Assembly (NCBI GenBank): GCA_963969365.1
Contig: OZ017763.1
Span: 186,001-250,000 of the forward strand
Direction of reading: 5' to 3'
Length of the DNA stretch: 64,000 bases
Source of the DNA: Asterochloris sp. CNOR1
Taxonomy: Eukaryota > Chlorophyta > Trebouxiophyceae > Trebouxiales > Trebouxiaceae
Notes under the pieces: model-generated
Seen by the model: the letters and a program-made list of their open reading frames with translations, nothing else
Told to the model about the DNA's origin: nothing
Databases searched by the model: none
Translations under genes and position numbers: made by a program
Part shown: positions 22,801 to 33,920 of the stretch, piece after piece
Numbering within the stretch: the first letter of the stretch is position 1
How the letters are laid out: every line of letters begins with the position of its first letter

Positions 22801-25800
22801 GCCCCATGCACACGCACCCAGCTGTGGCCCTTCTCATGCATGGTGGCAGCTGTGTGGCCTCCCATATGCACTCTGCCATCTGTCCCGCGGGCCAGCACTC
22901 AGTGTGCCCGTCGAAGAAGCTTCTGCTGCAGCACAACAGAAGACAAGGTACCTCCCCTGCAGCGCCTCAGAAGAATGCCTTCCTCCCATGTGCCCAGCCA
23001 TGCTGAACATAGGGGGAGGGGATTGAGGATGGCATGCAAGCGTCAGTGCGATTGGCTTGTAGCAGATTCAGCAGCAGCTCAGAACGACTGACCATGCTGT
23101 GCATTGGCAATTCTGTGCAGGGAGGTCATCGGGGACGGCGTGGAGGTGTCAGTGTGCTTGGGGCTGCAGCAGGTGCAGCAACAGCTCACAGCAGCTGGCC
23201 AGGATACCAGATGGCTTGATCCTCGCACGCTAGGGGACGATGGCTCCCCTGAAGGTGAGTTTGGCTCAGGGTAGGCGCCTCTGGTGTGAAGTTCTGCTGC
23301 TGTGTGCACTCCTGATGCTGCATCAGCTTGGTGAGGGTGTGACGTGGCTAGGCCTTGTGCCCACAGCAGCGGCCCTGAAGGTGAGCCCGCCTGATGTGCA
23401 AGGAGATGCAGTAGGTGCAGCACGAGCTGTGGGAGCTTGCCACACTAAAGCACATCTCTGAACTTGCAGCAGGGGTGGCACTGTGCATCTGTGAGTGCAT
23501 GATGATGATACTTCCTTGGCATTTGCAAGGGAGTGCATCAGGGCCTGGGTGACAAGTCAGGACGCGTTGAGGCAGCATGCCTGGTGCTCCAGAAGGTAAC
23601 TCACCCAAGGGGTGCACTAAGCAGGTGCAGCGGTTGGCAGTGATTGCTGTGCGCTTGCTTTGCATCTGCTTGGCACTTGCATGTGTACCACTACATTGGC
23701 AAGATGAGGTGATGCAGGCAGGCAAAACACTTTGATGTTTGGTATCTAGGTATACCTTTCACTGCTGCCTAGTCTTGTTTGTGTGGGGCAGTGCTGGCTG
23801 CCCGGCACCTCCATGATTTCTCCTGGGCCATTAAGTTACAATGCTGCTGGCGTTGCATGAGCAGTGAATTGGTGGGCATGAACGCTTTGGCATCCTTGTG
23901 TCCCACCACCTTGCTGTGCCACCTGCAGTCCAGTAAGTAGGCTGCTGCCATTGCTGGCATTGACAGATGTGAAGGCTTCAGTTTGCAAGCATCAACATGG
24001 AACTGGGTGGCAACTTCAACAAGTGGCAGCGTCCTGGGACCACATGCTCTGAGCAGTGCAGAAACACACCTGCTGGTGTTGCAGGCCGCCTGTACTACCC
24101 AGCAACTGCATCAGTGTCGTCCGACCACATGGACCTGAAAGCCTCTGGATGGCGAACGCGGACCGGCATCCAGCTCAACAAACCCTTGACTCTATCCCTG
24201 ACCTTCACAAAACAGCTGGCCCAGTGAGCCCTATGTTTTTATCAAACACAGACAAGATCTGGCAGCAACAGCTTGCTTCCTGCTCTCAGTGTCAGTGGGA
24301 GCTGGCTGGGAGGACTGTTCCATATCTTCCTGTCTGCCAAGCAAGTGTACGGCTGTCTGCAGAGCGTGCTCGTCCAAGCCGCACCCCCTGGCAGTGACAA
24401 GCCTGCCCTGCTTGAAAAGCACTGTGACTCCCAGCCAGATCCGGTTCCTGTGCTCTGCCCGCAGGCCTGACATGACTAAGCCGCACCCACCTTGTGCGTC
24501 AACTTTTCCGTCCCCTGTCTGCCAAGCCAGTCTGCTGCTGTCTGCAGGGCATGCTCGACCAAGCCGCACCCCCTGGCACGCCCAAGCCTACCCTGCAAAG
24601 TAAAGCACCGTGACTCCCTGCTGGGCTCCCAGTTCCTGGGATAACAGTTCCTGCCATAACTAGTTCCTGTGCCCTGCCTGCAGGGCTTACATGACGAAGC
24701 TGCACCCCCTGCTGGGCGCAGTGGTCGGCCTGCAGGACAGCAGCCTGCACGTGTCAGTCATGCCCCACGAGATGCACCTCCCCGCCGAGAGCGTGACCAT
24801 CAGGATAGAGCCTGCCCGCATCCTCATGGGCTCCACCCGCCTGCTGGACGGACTGGCCAGGCTGCTCAGCATTGAGTGAGTCAAGTCATGGGCTCTGCTC
24901 ACCTGCTGGTCGGACTGCCCAGCCTGCTCAGCATTGAGCGAAGTCATTGGGTGCTTGCAGCTTGTGGCTGCACCTCATTGTTGGGTGTCCAGCAGTTCAT
25001 GCACCACAGCAAGGGCAGAGGTGCACAGAGCGAGCTGCAGATAGTGTAGGCGTGGGCCTCAAGCGCTGCCTTGTGGGGCTTTGTGGCCCTCGACAACGAT
25101 CTGCAGCAGGCATGAGCCACCCGTGAAGGGAAAGCACCTGCGGTGAGCTCTGCTGGCGGCCCTGCTACCAGACTTGCTTCCGGAGCTGTGCTTTGTGTCG
25201 GGTCCATGGAGGAGCATGGGGCAGGCGCAGTCGAATGCAGCGTTGTCAGTGCGCACACCAGCTGTATGATGAAGCCATGGTAGATTATAGTCATCTTCTA
25301 GGAGCTGCCAGGCAGGGACTGGCAGAGCAGTCTCAGCTGCTGGGGCAAGAGTGACAACAGCGACTCACTGCAGCAGATGCATCAACAGCTGCATGCCCCT
25401 CTCGCAGATGTCCTGGGCAGTGGCAGCCTTCAGCCTGCTGTGGTCAGCATCTCAGAGTGTGTAGCATACATCGGCTCCTCACCCTGTCTGCACCGTTGTC
25501 CGGTGGGTTCATTGGGCTGCTGGACGGGCTGCTGAACATCCATAGTACGACATCACTCTAAGGGGTCTCCTCAGTGTTAGGAGTACTCACCTTCCTCCAA
25601 CACAAAACAGCACAAAACAACACGAAGTGCAGCCTGGATCTGCAGGACTGAGGTCTGAGGTGACGGTGTGCATCTGGCTGGGGGGCTGCCAGCATCCTGC
25701 AGGAGGCAGAGGTGCTGATCGCTTGAGGAAGGGCGGCAGCTGTGTGTTTGTTGGCAGGGGCTGCACCGCTGCGTGCTGGTGTCAGTGTGCAATTGGCTGT

Positions 25801-27767
25801 GTGGATCACTGCCGATCGATTTGTGTTTGGCTACACAACCAGGTGCTGCACATGCCAAGAGATGTCTGTGTTTGAGTTGCAGGAGCAGCAGGTGGATGTG
25901 TGAGGCCTGCTGGCTGATGCTAAGCGTAACAGGCTCCTGTCAAGCAATGCCCTTGTGTGCTCATGCAGCAGCCCTGTGCAATGCTAGAAGACTGGCTGCA
26001 GCTGAACATGAGAGGCCAATTTGACACTTCCTGCTGCCCGTCTGATTGCAGCAAAACGCCCATGTGTGAAGCCTGGCTGGCTGCGGCTGAGGCTGAGGTG
26101 TACCGGGAAGGCATGGTGAAGACCCACCGCTTGGACCTGCTTCTAGGCAGCAACCTGGGACGCGGCAAAGGTGGGCTGAGTGTGTAGACTCTTGCCCATT
26201 GGCAGCAAGTGGTGGAGAGACTCGATGCATGACCCCGCTGCTGGCGTCTGTAAATAGGGAACATGCTAGTGCGACACGAGCTCATTGGGGAACTTGGACA
26301 GGTGGGCTGCTAGTGCAAGATCATCATGACTGCATGTGCCCAGCAAGGGGGGGGAGGGCGGGGGGGGGGGGCACAGAAAGACTGGAATTCAAGCAGCCGC
26401 CTCGGTGTCCATGAATATGGTGTCCCCTGCTTGGCACGCCACGGGCAGTATCTGACCAGGTCTGGGCACCATGTCCAGCTATGTGTACACAGTGTGCTTC
26501 TGGAGCAGGCAACTGACTGGCATGCATTACTTAAAGTGAGCGCCTGTTGTCAACAGGGTACAGGCTGGGCATTCAGACCCACAGAGGGCTGGCCGAGCTG
26601 CATGCGCCCAAGGAGTGAGTGCCTGAGCACACTCTATCTGCCTGAGCACCTGCAGACCTTGATGGGCCACGATGCCTGTGTGGCAGCCTGGCACACGTCT
26701 GAACATAGGCTTGGCTGCCTGTGGGATCCCCACCTGCATTGCACGCTTCCTCGGTGGGGTGCCATGGCCAGACATGTGCAGCAGACCTGATTCAGAAGTG
26801 CTGTTGTGCAGATTGCCCCCGCCGCCTGCCAGGCTGAGCAGGCAGCAGCACTCCAAAACAAAAGTGCTGCGGCCGGCAGGCATCCACCTCATCCCCTTGG
26901 GCACTGTGGCAAGCACATGGGAGCTGAGCATGCTGGCCATCGACTGCTTGCCGTGCTCGGCACGCCATCTCCTAAGTTTAATCCATAAAACAAGATCTGC
27001 TAACCCAGTGCAGGTGTCCACCTCATCATGTGGGGCACCATGGCCAGCAACGGCCAGCTGGACATGACCATTGGAGCCCCGGCAACAACGCTGGCGCGGG
27101 CAGGCGTTGCAGGACTGCCAGCAGAGTTTGTGCTGGCCATCCCTGTGCATGGCACGCGAGAGGCGCCCCTCGTCAACTGGACCAGGTCAGCATCTGCGGG
27201 GGTTCGTCGAGTTGAGATTTGAACATAACATAAGGGACAGACCTAAAAATTACTGCTCAAATGGACATGGGGCAGCATGTTGCTGCCTGCTGAGCACAGC
27301 TGTGCTCAGCAGGCAGCAACATGGGCAGATGCTGCTCTTCTGGCAGCCAGCTTGGGCCTTTGACTGCTCTGGGATGGCGTGACGACATACCGAGTTTGGT
27401 GGCACGATGGAGCGGCCTACGGAAATAACTGAGCATCTGCGGGGGCCTGGGGGCTTGCCCAGAGGCATCTTCTTGGTTGTCGGCAGCTGCTGCCGTGAGC
27501 AGTCCTACTGGCCTCTCTGGTGGAGTGCCTGCAACACCTGGCCTTGGTCTCACTAATTCGCGGCCTCCCTTCTGATGCAGGGCTGCAGCCCAGTTCGGGG
27601 AGCTGCTGGTGAAGCAAGCCGCAATGCGCAACATTCCTCATCTGGGGGCCATCATGGGTGTCTTCATGGGAGCCAAGCACAAGGAGGCTCTGGAGGCTGT
27701 ACCAACAGGGCCACCTCTGAGGACCAGGCTGCCATGGGACGACGGCAAACCCAGTGTCAACCAATGA
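19859..27767 (+). CDS. N-terminally anchored AsmA-like protein (tentative family)
   Basis: Exons: 19859-19991, 20844-20990, 21849-21940, 22231-22381, 22545-22752, 23121-23254, 24085-24223, 24684-24875, 26052-26170, 27014-27185, 27581-27767. Every junction is GT-AG and in phase, giving about 557 aa from ATG to TGA. Residues 1-44 hold a signal anchor (FIQLILCLLGTVLAVTAT). The rest is rich in alternating beta-like segments such as LSLRPELAVLNVQIVE, AVVDLEVDPADGQLRWVKL, SLHVSVMPHEMHLPAESVTI and LDMTIGAPATTLARAG...FVLAIPVHGT. This pattern, with a PLLGAVVGLQDSSL-type block and a final GT...P element, resembles AsmA/TamB-like proteins that line lipid-transfer grooves at organelle or bacterial envelopes. 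That assignment is an inference from texture, not a clear motif. A Lys/Thr-rich linker is inserted near residue 180. Confidence 0.7.
20541..20860. repeat. Tandem array (about 106 bp unit) ending in exon 2 of the AsmA-like gene
   Basis: A CCTGCAG acceptor followed by (A/G)(T/C)GCAGTCAAGCTG recurs at about 20625, 20731 and 20838. A more diverged copy lies near 20541. Only the last copy continues as the coding exon at 20844. Confidence 0.85.
26347..26371 (+). other. Poly-G tract, potential G-quadruplex
   Basis: G8-A-G3-C-G12 on the plus strand, in the intron between 26171 and 27013 of the AsmA-like gene. Confidence 0.85.
27276..27323. repeat. Perfect 48-bp palindrome with no spacer
   Basis: Two 24-bp arms, CATGTTGCTGCCTGC... 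and its exact complement, meet at 27299/27300. Located in the last intron (27186-27580) of the AsmA-like gene. Could form a cruciform or an RNA hairpin with a 24-bp stem. Confidence 0.95.
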
Positions 27768-28357
27768 TGTCTCAGATTTGCCCGGCTTTACGCTCAACAT
27801 GTGTGTACATTGACTGTTTGCAGTTAGCAGCTTGTAGCCAAAGCTCTTTGCTTTGCAGCAAGACAAACACAGTGAAGTGGAACGCCTTTGTGAGCCTGCA
27901 CTGACCCAAGGTCTTCGAATGAAAAGGGTTCAAAGAGGTGTCAGGTGTTTAGATGCGCACCATGCTGAGGACTTTAATGTCTGACCTGGACACTCCCTCA
28001 AGCCAAGCACTTGATGGTGAGAGACTTCCAAGGCTGGTGAGCTCTCCATTCCAGGCTGAGGCATCTGTATGCACGGCTAAGACTCAGCATGCTTTCCCCC
28101 AAAAGGTATGGAGACTCACCATGCGGTGCATTTCCTTGCACTGCTTGATGTGCTAGCCATGCCTGGTTTGTTTCAGTCTTCGTAGAGGCTGCTCCCCCAT
28201 TTTGGTCCCTTCTCAGTCGGCTATCGCGAGCACAGCGTGCTGGGCAAGGGCAGCTAGTCCCAGTTGGCTCTGTGCTCTTTTCCGGATTCACCTCCGGCAT
28301 GAGGCAGTTTATCCTACCTGACATTCCCGACTCCCAGCTTGTCGGAGCAGCCCCAGC
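27768..28357. other. Intergenic, no gene seen
   Basis: 3' flank of the AsmA-like gene and 5' flank of F-box/LRR-like copy 1. No exon with recognisable content on either strand. Confidence 0.5.
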
Positions 28358-30021
28358 ATGGACATGAGGCGCACGGATCAGGGCAGAAGCTCAGATCAGA
28401 GTGTGCTTGTGCCCCCAGTGGGATCCCTTCATTTGCTGTGCGAAGTGCGCCCTTCAGCCAATGATGAGGTATGTCCTGCTCGTTCTGCCTGCAATTGTGG
28501 TCAGGGTGTTGCTGCACACTGCTGGATCAGCCAATCCAGTCTATCTCTGTGCTGTTGCAGACTCTAGGCCTCCCCTCAGACATCTTCCAGACTGTGCTAG
28601 CTAAGGCAGTGCAGCAGCATGGCACCTCAGCAAGCCTCAGGCTCACCAGCCGCAGCCTAGCACATAAGTGTGGAGCAGCACTGGTGACAGATGAGACAGC
28701 GTGCCAAGCACAGACTCTCCCTGCTTCCTGAGAAGAGCATATTCCTAGGCTCCAGACTGATCTGCTGTCTCCACGAACTGCAGGCACCCTCTACCTTACA
28801 CCACCGAGTCTGCGTGGCCTGCACGGAGAGTTCCAGTGCTGGCTACGGCAAGTGGGCATCCTCCAGCGCGCCTTCCCCAACAGCACCCTGACACTGGACT
28901 GTGTGATCTGCGCAACAGATGCGGTGGACGTCCATCACCTGCTCAGCTGCACGGAGCTCAGGGGTGTCACTGTCTACCCCACACCTGCGGAAGACGGGCA
29001 AGCCAGGCACTTCTGGCAAGCAATTGCCTCTCTGGGCAGGCTGCATGGTGGCCGCCTGCAGCTGCTGGCGGGGCCAGGCGCCTTCCGGGCGCTGGAGGCA
29101 GAGCCTTCCCTGGCCGCTCACGTTTCACAGGCGCAACTGACATGGGGTGCAAACGCTGGCAGGGTCCGCGGCTTGAGCAGCCTCACCAAGCTGACATTGT
29201 TCCACCGGGACTCAAGGCTGGGGGAAGCAGGCAAGCTGGACACCCTGCGGCAGCTGCCAGCGCTGCAGTCCCTGCGCTGCCAGGGCAACGTCATGCAGAC
29301 GCTGCTGGTCAATTCAGTCCCCCGCAGCTGGTCGCTGCTGACAGAGCTGCAGCTCAGCAAATTCGCCAGTGCGACGGACAAGTACCTTTTGGAGCAGCAG
29401 TGTCCCCAGCTGCAGGCACTGGCCATGGAAAGGGACATGCCACTGTGCCTGACAGCCCTGACCAGCCTGACCTGCCGATTCTGGCTGCCTCTAGAGACAG
29501 ACAGCTTTCAGTGCTCTCGGCTGGGCCACCTCCATGTGGTGTGCGGTGCCAAACTCAGTATGCTGCCCAGCACACTTACCAGCCTCTCCCTGAAGTATAA
29601 TGTTGCGTGGCCTCGCCTCTACGGTGAGCCCATGAGAAGCCAGCAGTCCCTGGTGCACATCTGTTTCTCATCCCTGCTGGAGAATCTCTCACACATCCGG
29701 GGCCTTGTGCCAGTTATTCACTCTGTTTCAGCAACTTCTGTGACATCTATCAAGCTCACCATTCACCCACAAGCCTTCTTCCCGCCAGACATAGATGGGC
29801 AGCAGTTCCATCATCTTGGTGCATGGTTCCCGCGCCTGCAGCGCGTGCATATCCACTTGCTTGGCGAGCAAGCAGAGGAGGAAGTTCTGATATCAGCCGC
29901 ATGGCTACCACCACACTGCAGACTTGTTGTCACCCAGAGATTGGAGTGCCCAGTTCGTGTTGTGAAATCTCCCTCTGGCTGCTTGTCGCTTCCCATGTCG
30001 TTACGCCCTGCTCACGAGTGA
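28358..30021 (+). CDS. F-box/leucine-rich-repeat-like protein, copy 1 (splice donor mutated)
   Basis: Paralogue of the gene at 47463-49194. Exon 1 is 28358-28468, exon 2 starts at 28561, and the long exon 28784-30021 is open for 412 codons. Exon 2 carries an F-box-like start (LPSDIFQTVLAKAVQQHG...LRLTSRSLAHKC). The long exon has irregular leucine-rich repeats (LSSLTKLTLF, LPALQSLRCQG, SLLTELQLSKF, LTALTSLTCRFW). Such proteins usually bring substrates to SCF ubiquitin ligases, although no canonical F-box signature can be proven. At the exon 2 end, copy 2 has CAG|GTGAGA and copy 1 has CAG|ATGAGA. Without that donor the frame runs into a TGA at 28729-28731 after LPAS. The gene may be truncated, use another donor, or start at an internal ATG. 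Confidence 0.7.
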
Positions 30022-30504
30022 ATGGACACCATGTTATGTGAGGTGCATGCATTGTTAAGTGCACCGTTGCACCTGCCAACTCGAACAGGCACTACGCCAT
30101 GGAGCTAAGGTCTGCCGCGAAAGTAAGGCACTTACACTGGTCCTCAGCTGATGAGCACTTGGCCTCATCCTTAAAGAAAGCTTCAATGTGTCATGCCTCA
30201 GCTGTCGTGCATGCAAAGCATGTGCCTCCTTCAAGGTTGGGCCTGGCTGCTACGTAGCAGTATACTGCACCATCACTGAGATGTCATGCCGTGATTTGCC
30301 CCGTACCATTGCGACAGGCCAAAGATTGACCAAGATACAGAACAGCGGTAACTTTGCTGGCATGCACAGCGCAAGAGCATTGCCTGGGCAGCTTCACACC
30401 TCAAACTGTCAGACTTGATGGCTGGCCTGTTCTTTGTCATCACCAAGTCTGGCCCACTGTTTCCCATGACAAGATGGAGGGGACTGAGAGGATGTCTTTG
30501 TATT
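30022..30504. other. 3' flank shared with other F-box/LRR copies; otherwise empty
   Basis: TGGACACCATG and a GGTCCTCAGCTGATGAGCA block with following CTTAAAGAAAGCTT occur here, after the stop of copy 2 (49196-49380) and after the remnant at 44880-45070. The duplicated unit therefore includes at least 170 bp of 3' flank. Confidence 0.75.
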
Positions 30505-33140
30505 TCATCCTTGTGCGTGAACGGTAATCAGCACAAAGCCACCCTCATACTGGTTCTGCGTTTCCAGGGAGCCTCCATCATGTGGCCTGGGCTGCATCTG
30601 TTTGCATGTATGTGTAAGCTGGTGGCTGTCGAGATGCACAAAGAAGTCGTCAAAGAAGGCCTGCATATGAGAAGCAAGCCTCAGACTGAGGTTCGACCAG
30701 TACACACTCAATTCACGAGCAGGCATACCTTGTCCCGCACAGCACACGCAATGAGAGCCCTTCCACCTGGCTGAAGGCGCTGCTTCAGCACGGCTGCAAC
30801 CAGGGAGGCATGAGCTGCCTGCAGAGAAAGTGGTGAGCCTCGGCATCATGCTGGCCAAACACAGCCAAAGAAAACCTGGGCAAATTCACCTCATACAAGA
30901 TGTCCGTCCCCAGGATGACTTCGAATTGGTCATCCCTGGGCATGTTGGGAGGGAACGCTAGATTGCTGGCCCCAGTGCCAGTCTGCTGCGGCTGCACAGC
31001 CATGCCAGGACCACAAGAGGGTGGGCTGCTGAGCACTACTTGGGCGGAGTCAGGGCCCAGCCCAAGCTCTAAAGCCATTAGAGGCTGCGTGGGCATGCTC
31101 TGCAGGGCCTCCACCCAGTCCAGGCGGCGGACGCGCATGTTTCCCTGCAGCAACAGCAGCAGTGCTGCTATTTGTCAGACATTGGGGCAGGGCTGGTGTG
31201 CAGGGTTGTGGGCCATCGAGATGCCGCCTCAAGTCTCCACCACAAAGATTCAGGATGAAGTAAGGTACTTACATGGTCCCAGGTTTGGGTCATCCCTGGC
31301 TCCTGGTGCCCTGTCTGAGGCTGCAAGAAGTCGTCCAGGTCTTCACAGGAGCTGGCATCATCTGGGTCTGCCAGGTCAGCAGCACCAGCGGCAGCATCCT
31401 GCTGGTCTGCCATGTTGGCAGGTACTGTATGCTGCTCACGGGCGGCGGCATGCGGCTGAGCTACGCCAACATGCCCAAGCTGGGGGCCAGCCGCGGCCTG
31501 CTCGAAGTTGCTAGCGGCGCAGTCGTTCAGGATGGCCAGCACCTTGGGCTCGTTGTCTGTCATGAGCACCTGCAGTGTGGCGCAAGCGGTCGTCAGGCCC
31601 ATGTGCCAGGCAGCTAGTAGGCGACGGAGCCAGACAGGCTGAATGGACAGGCACCGGGTCAGCAGCCACACTGGCATCACAGCATGCTGGTGCTGGCACA
31701 CTCACCTCACCTCTGCTGCCCCCAGTTTGGCTGCCACAATGCCGCACAGCCCTGTGCCGCTGCCAAGCTCCAGCACGCGGCGGCCCCTGACGAGGGCGGG
31801 GTTGTCCACCAGGTGCCTGCGCAGTGGAGAGTCGCTCAGACTCAACAACGGTTCACTGGGACACAGTCCCATGGCTGGGCCCATCTGATCATGCAGGCAG
31901 AGGGCTCTGGCGATGCTTCAAAGAAGGAGCCCCTGGTACAGCTGGGCGGTGGCGATACCAGCTTGTGCTGCCCCTCTTCCAGCTGCCATCACCCAGGATG
32001 ACTATGCTGGATACCTGCAGCTGCCAGCTGTGGCTGAGAGCCTCCCGGTGCTTTAGCAAGAAGCGCAGGGGGCCATCCCAGTGGCAGCCCTCAGATTGTG
32101 TGGCATCACTCAGAAGGTTGTTGTGGTGAGGCAGGCTGCAGGCCGTATTGCAACCACCCCTGCAGCCGACTGCTCCAATGCATAGAGAGCATCGCAAGTC
32201 TGGCTGGGGTACCAGACAGCACTGGATAGCACCAGACGACTGCATCGCCTCCAGGGCCTCAGAGAGGCAGGGCAATGAGTTGGCCTTAAATGTCACCCAC
32301 CTGCACATGGTGTGCGCAATGGCCCACACGCGGGCCCCCAGGCCGTCCTGCAGAGCGCCCTCCCGGATGGTCACACTCACATGGCCATACCTGAAGCGCT
32401 GCACCTGCAGCGAGCAGCAGGCAACTTCAGGCACCGGGAGGCACCTCACACCACAGCTGACGCTGCCGCACTGCTCTGCCCGGCCCTGTAGGCATCGCTC
32501 AGTGGGCTCGCCCCTGACCTCAGCTTAGCAGGCTGCTGTGCTCGCTGCCCAGCATGGGGCCTGCTGTGCCAAATGCTGCTCAGTGTGCAAGGTTGCTTGC
32601 ACCAGCAGGACCTCAAACAGCAATGAGAGCATGGCATGCTGCAGCACTACTTGCTGAGACCACCTGCTGCTTGAAAGCCGCGTCCAGCTCCACCTTTGTG
32701 ACCACTGACATTGCTGCAGCGCGGCAGGCAGCATCATCTGCAGGGCCGACAGAAGTAAAAGCTGAGCTTCTGTCGCTTTGCTTGAGGGCATCGGGGCCTT
32801 GCTGGTGCTGCAGAGGTTGCAAGACCCACAGCCGGCAAGGTGCCATGCAGCACTGACTGCCGCACGGCAAGCAGCAGCCTGAGACGAAGACATGGCACAG
32901 GAGCAGTCCGCAGAATTGATGCTGACCTGTGGTGTGCAGGAAGTTGTTCAAGGCGGGCGCCACTGCTGCCGACCGCGCCTGCAGAAGCAACATTTCTGGT
33001 TCCGGCCACAGGCCGACAAACACGTCTGTACTGTGCATGCAACTGTGCAACCTTTCATGCCAGCAGCCAGCAGTTTGATCACACCTACTCACACGTACCT
33101 CTTCAACATACGCCTCTCTTGCCTTGACAGCTGCTGCCAT
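30505..33140 (-). CDS. Protein-lysine methyltransferase, METTL21/Methyltransf_16 family
   Basis: Supported exons: 32301-32404, 31711-31855, 31273-31569, 30890-31144, 30729-30818, 30505-30660, all in phase to the TGA. A likely first exon is 33099-33140 (MAAAVKAREAYVEE); exons between 32405 and 33098 are unresolved. Motifs in order: ARVWAIAHTMC (family WxxA), then RRVLELGSGTGLCGIVAAKL (SAM-binding motif I), VLMTDNEPKVLAILNDC (post-I acidic residue), VRRLDW, and DDQFEVILGTDILYE (motif IV region of this family). C-terminal exons give LKQRLQPGGRALIACAVRD and YEGGFVLITVHAQG. The family methylates lysines of chaperones, eEF1A, eEF2 or calmodulin; the substrate here is unknown. A 60-residue Ala/Asp-rich insert after post-I is unusual. 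Divergent to the USP gene. Confidence 0.85.
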
Positions 33141-33920
33141 GTCCAGCACGACCCTGTTCCTGCAAGTAGTGCGCAGACTGCGGGGATCCCTTGGAAGGCT
33201 AGCATAGATGTGGCAGTGAAGGATGACATTTAACTTGTGGCCTGCCGAAATGGCTCACTTGGCTGCCTGAGAGGCCTGGGAACTGGAGATCACCCTAACC
33301 CATCCTGATATCCTCTCAGAGGCAATCAGCAGCTCCAAGTAATCCAGCTCATCAGCCATGCGATCCGCGCTGGAAATGATCTCCAAATGCTGTTTTCCAG
33401 GCTGGTATTCTGGCGCCAGATTAGGTGACCTAAGAGCACGATCTCCGGACTATGCAGTGCAGATCATCCCTGTATTGGCCGGCGAGGCCATTCTGCATCG
33501 AACAACGCAGTCACTTCTGACACTTGCCGCTTGCGTCAGAGTGATGGCTTGAAAGCCATCACACCTTCGACGGGGAAACTCAGAGACGCATCGCAGTCAT
33601 CATAAGAACCACCGCTTCCCATCAGGATGTTTGGGCTACGGTGAGCAGGCGCTGCATGGCAGAATGGTGTTGCAGGAGGGTTGCAGCAACCAGTAGGGGC
33701 TCCTGCAGTCTGTGGTTGCCACTCCTTCTCGCACAGTCAGTATGCATGCTGATCACCCTGCATCATGCCTTAGAGGTCACAGCAGATGATGTCTTGTGCT
33801 TGACAAATGCTGTTGGCGTAGCCCACCACAGCAGTTGAAAGCACTACCTGCTCACACTGGCGTGGCAACTTGACTATGTTTCTCTTGCTCTTGCCAGCAC
33901 CTGAGCAGGCGCCCGTGTGA
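33141..33920. other. Divergent intergenic region between methyltransferase and USP genes
   Basis: Expected to hold both promoters. An open frame at 33358-33552 lacks motifs and splice support. No other feature seen. Confidence 0.45.
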
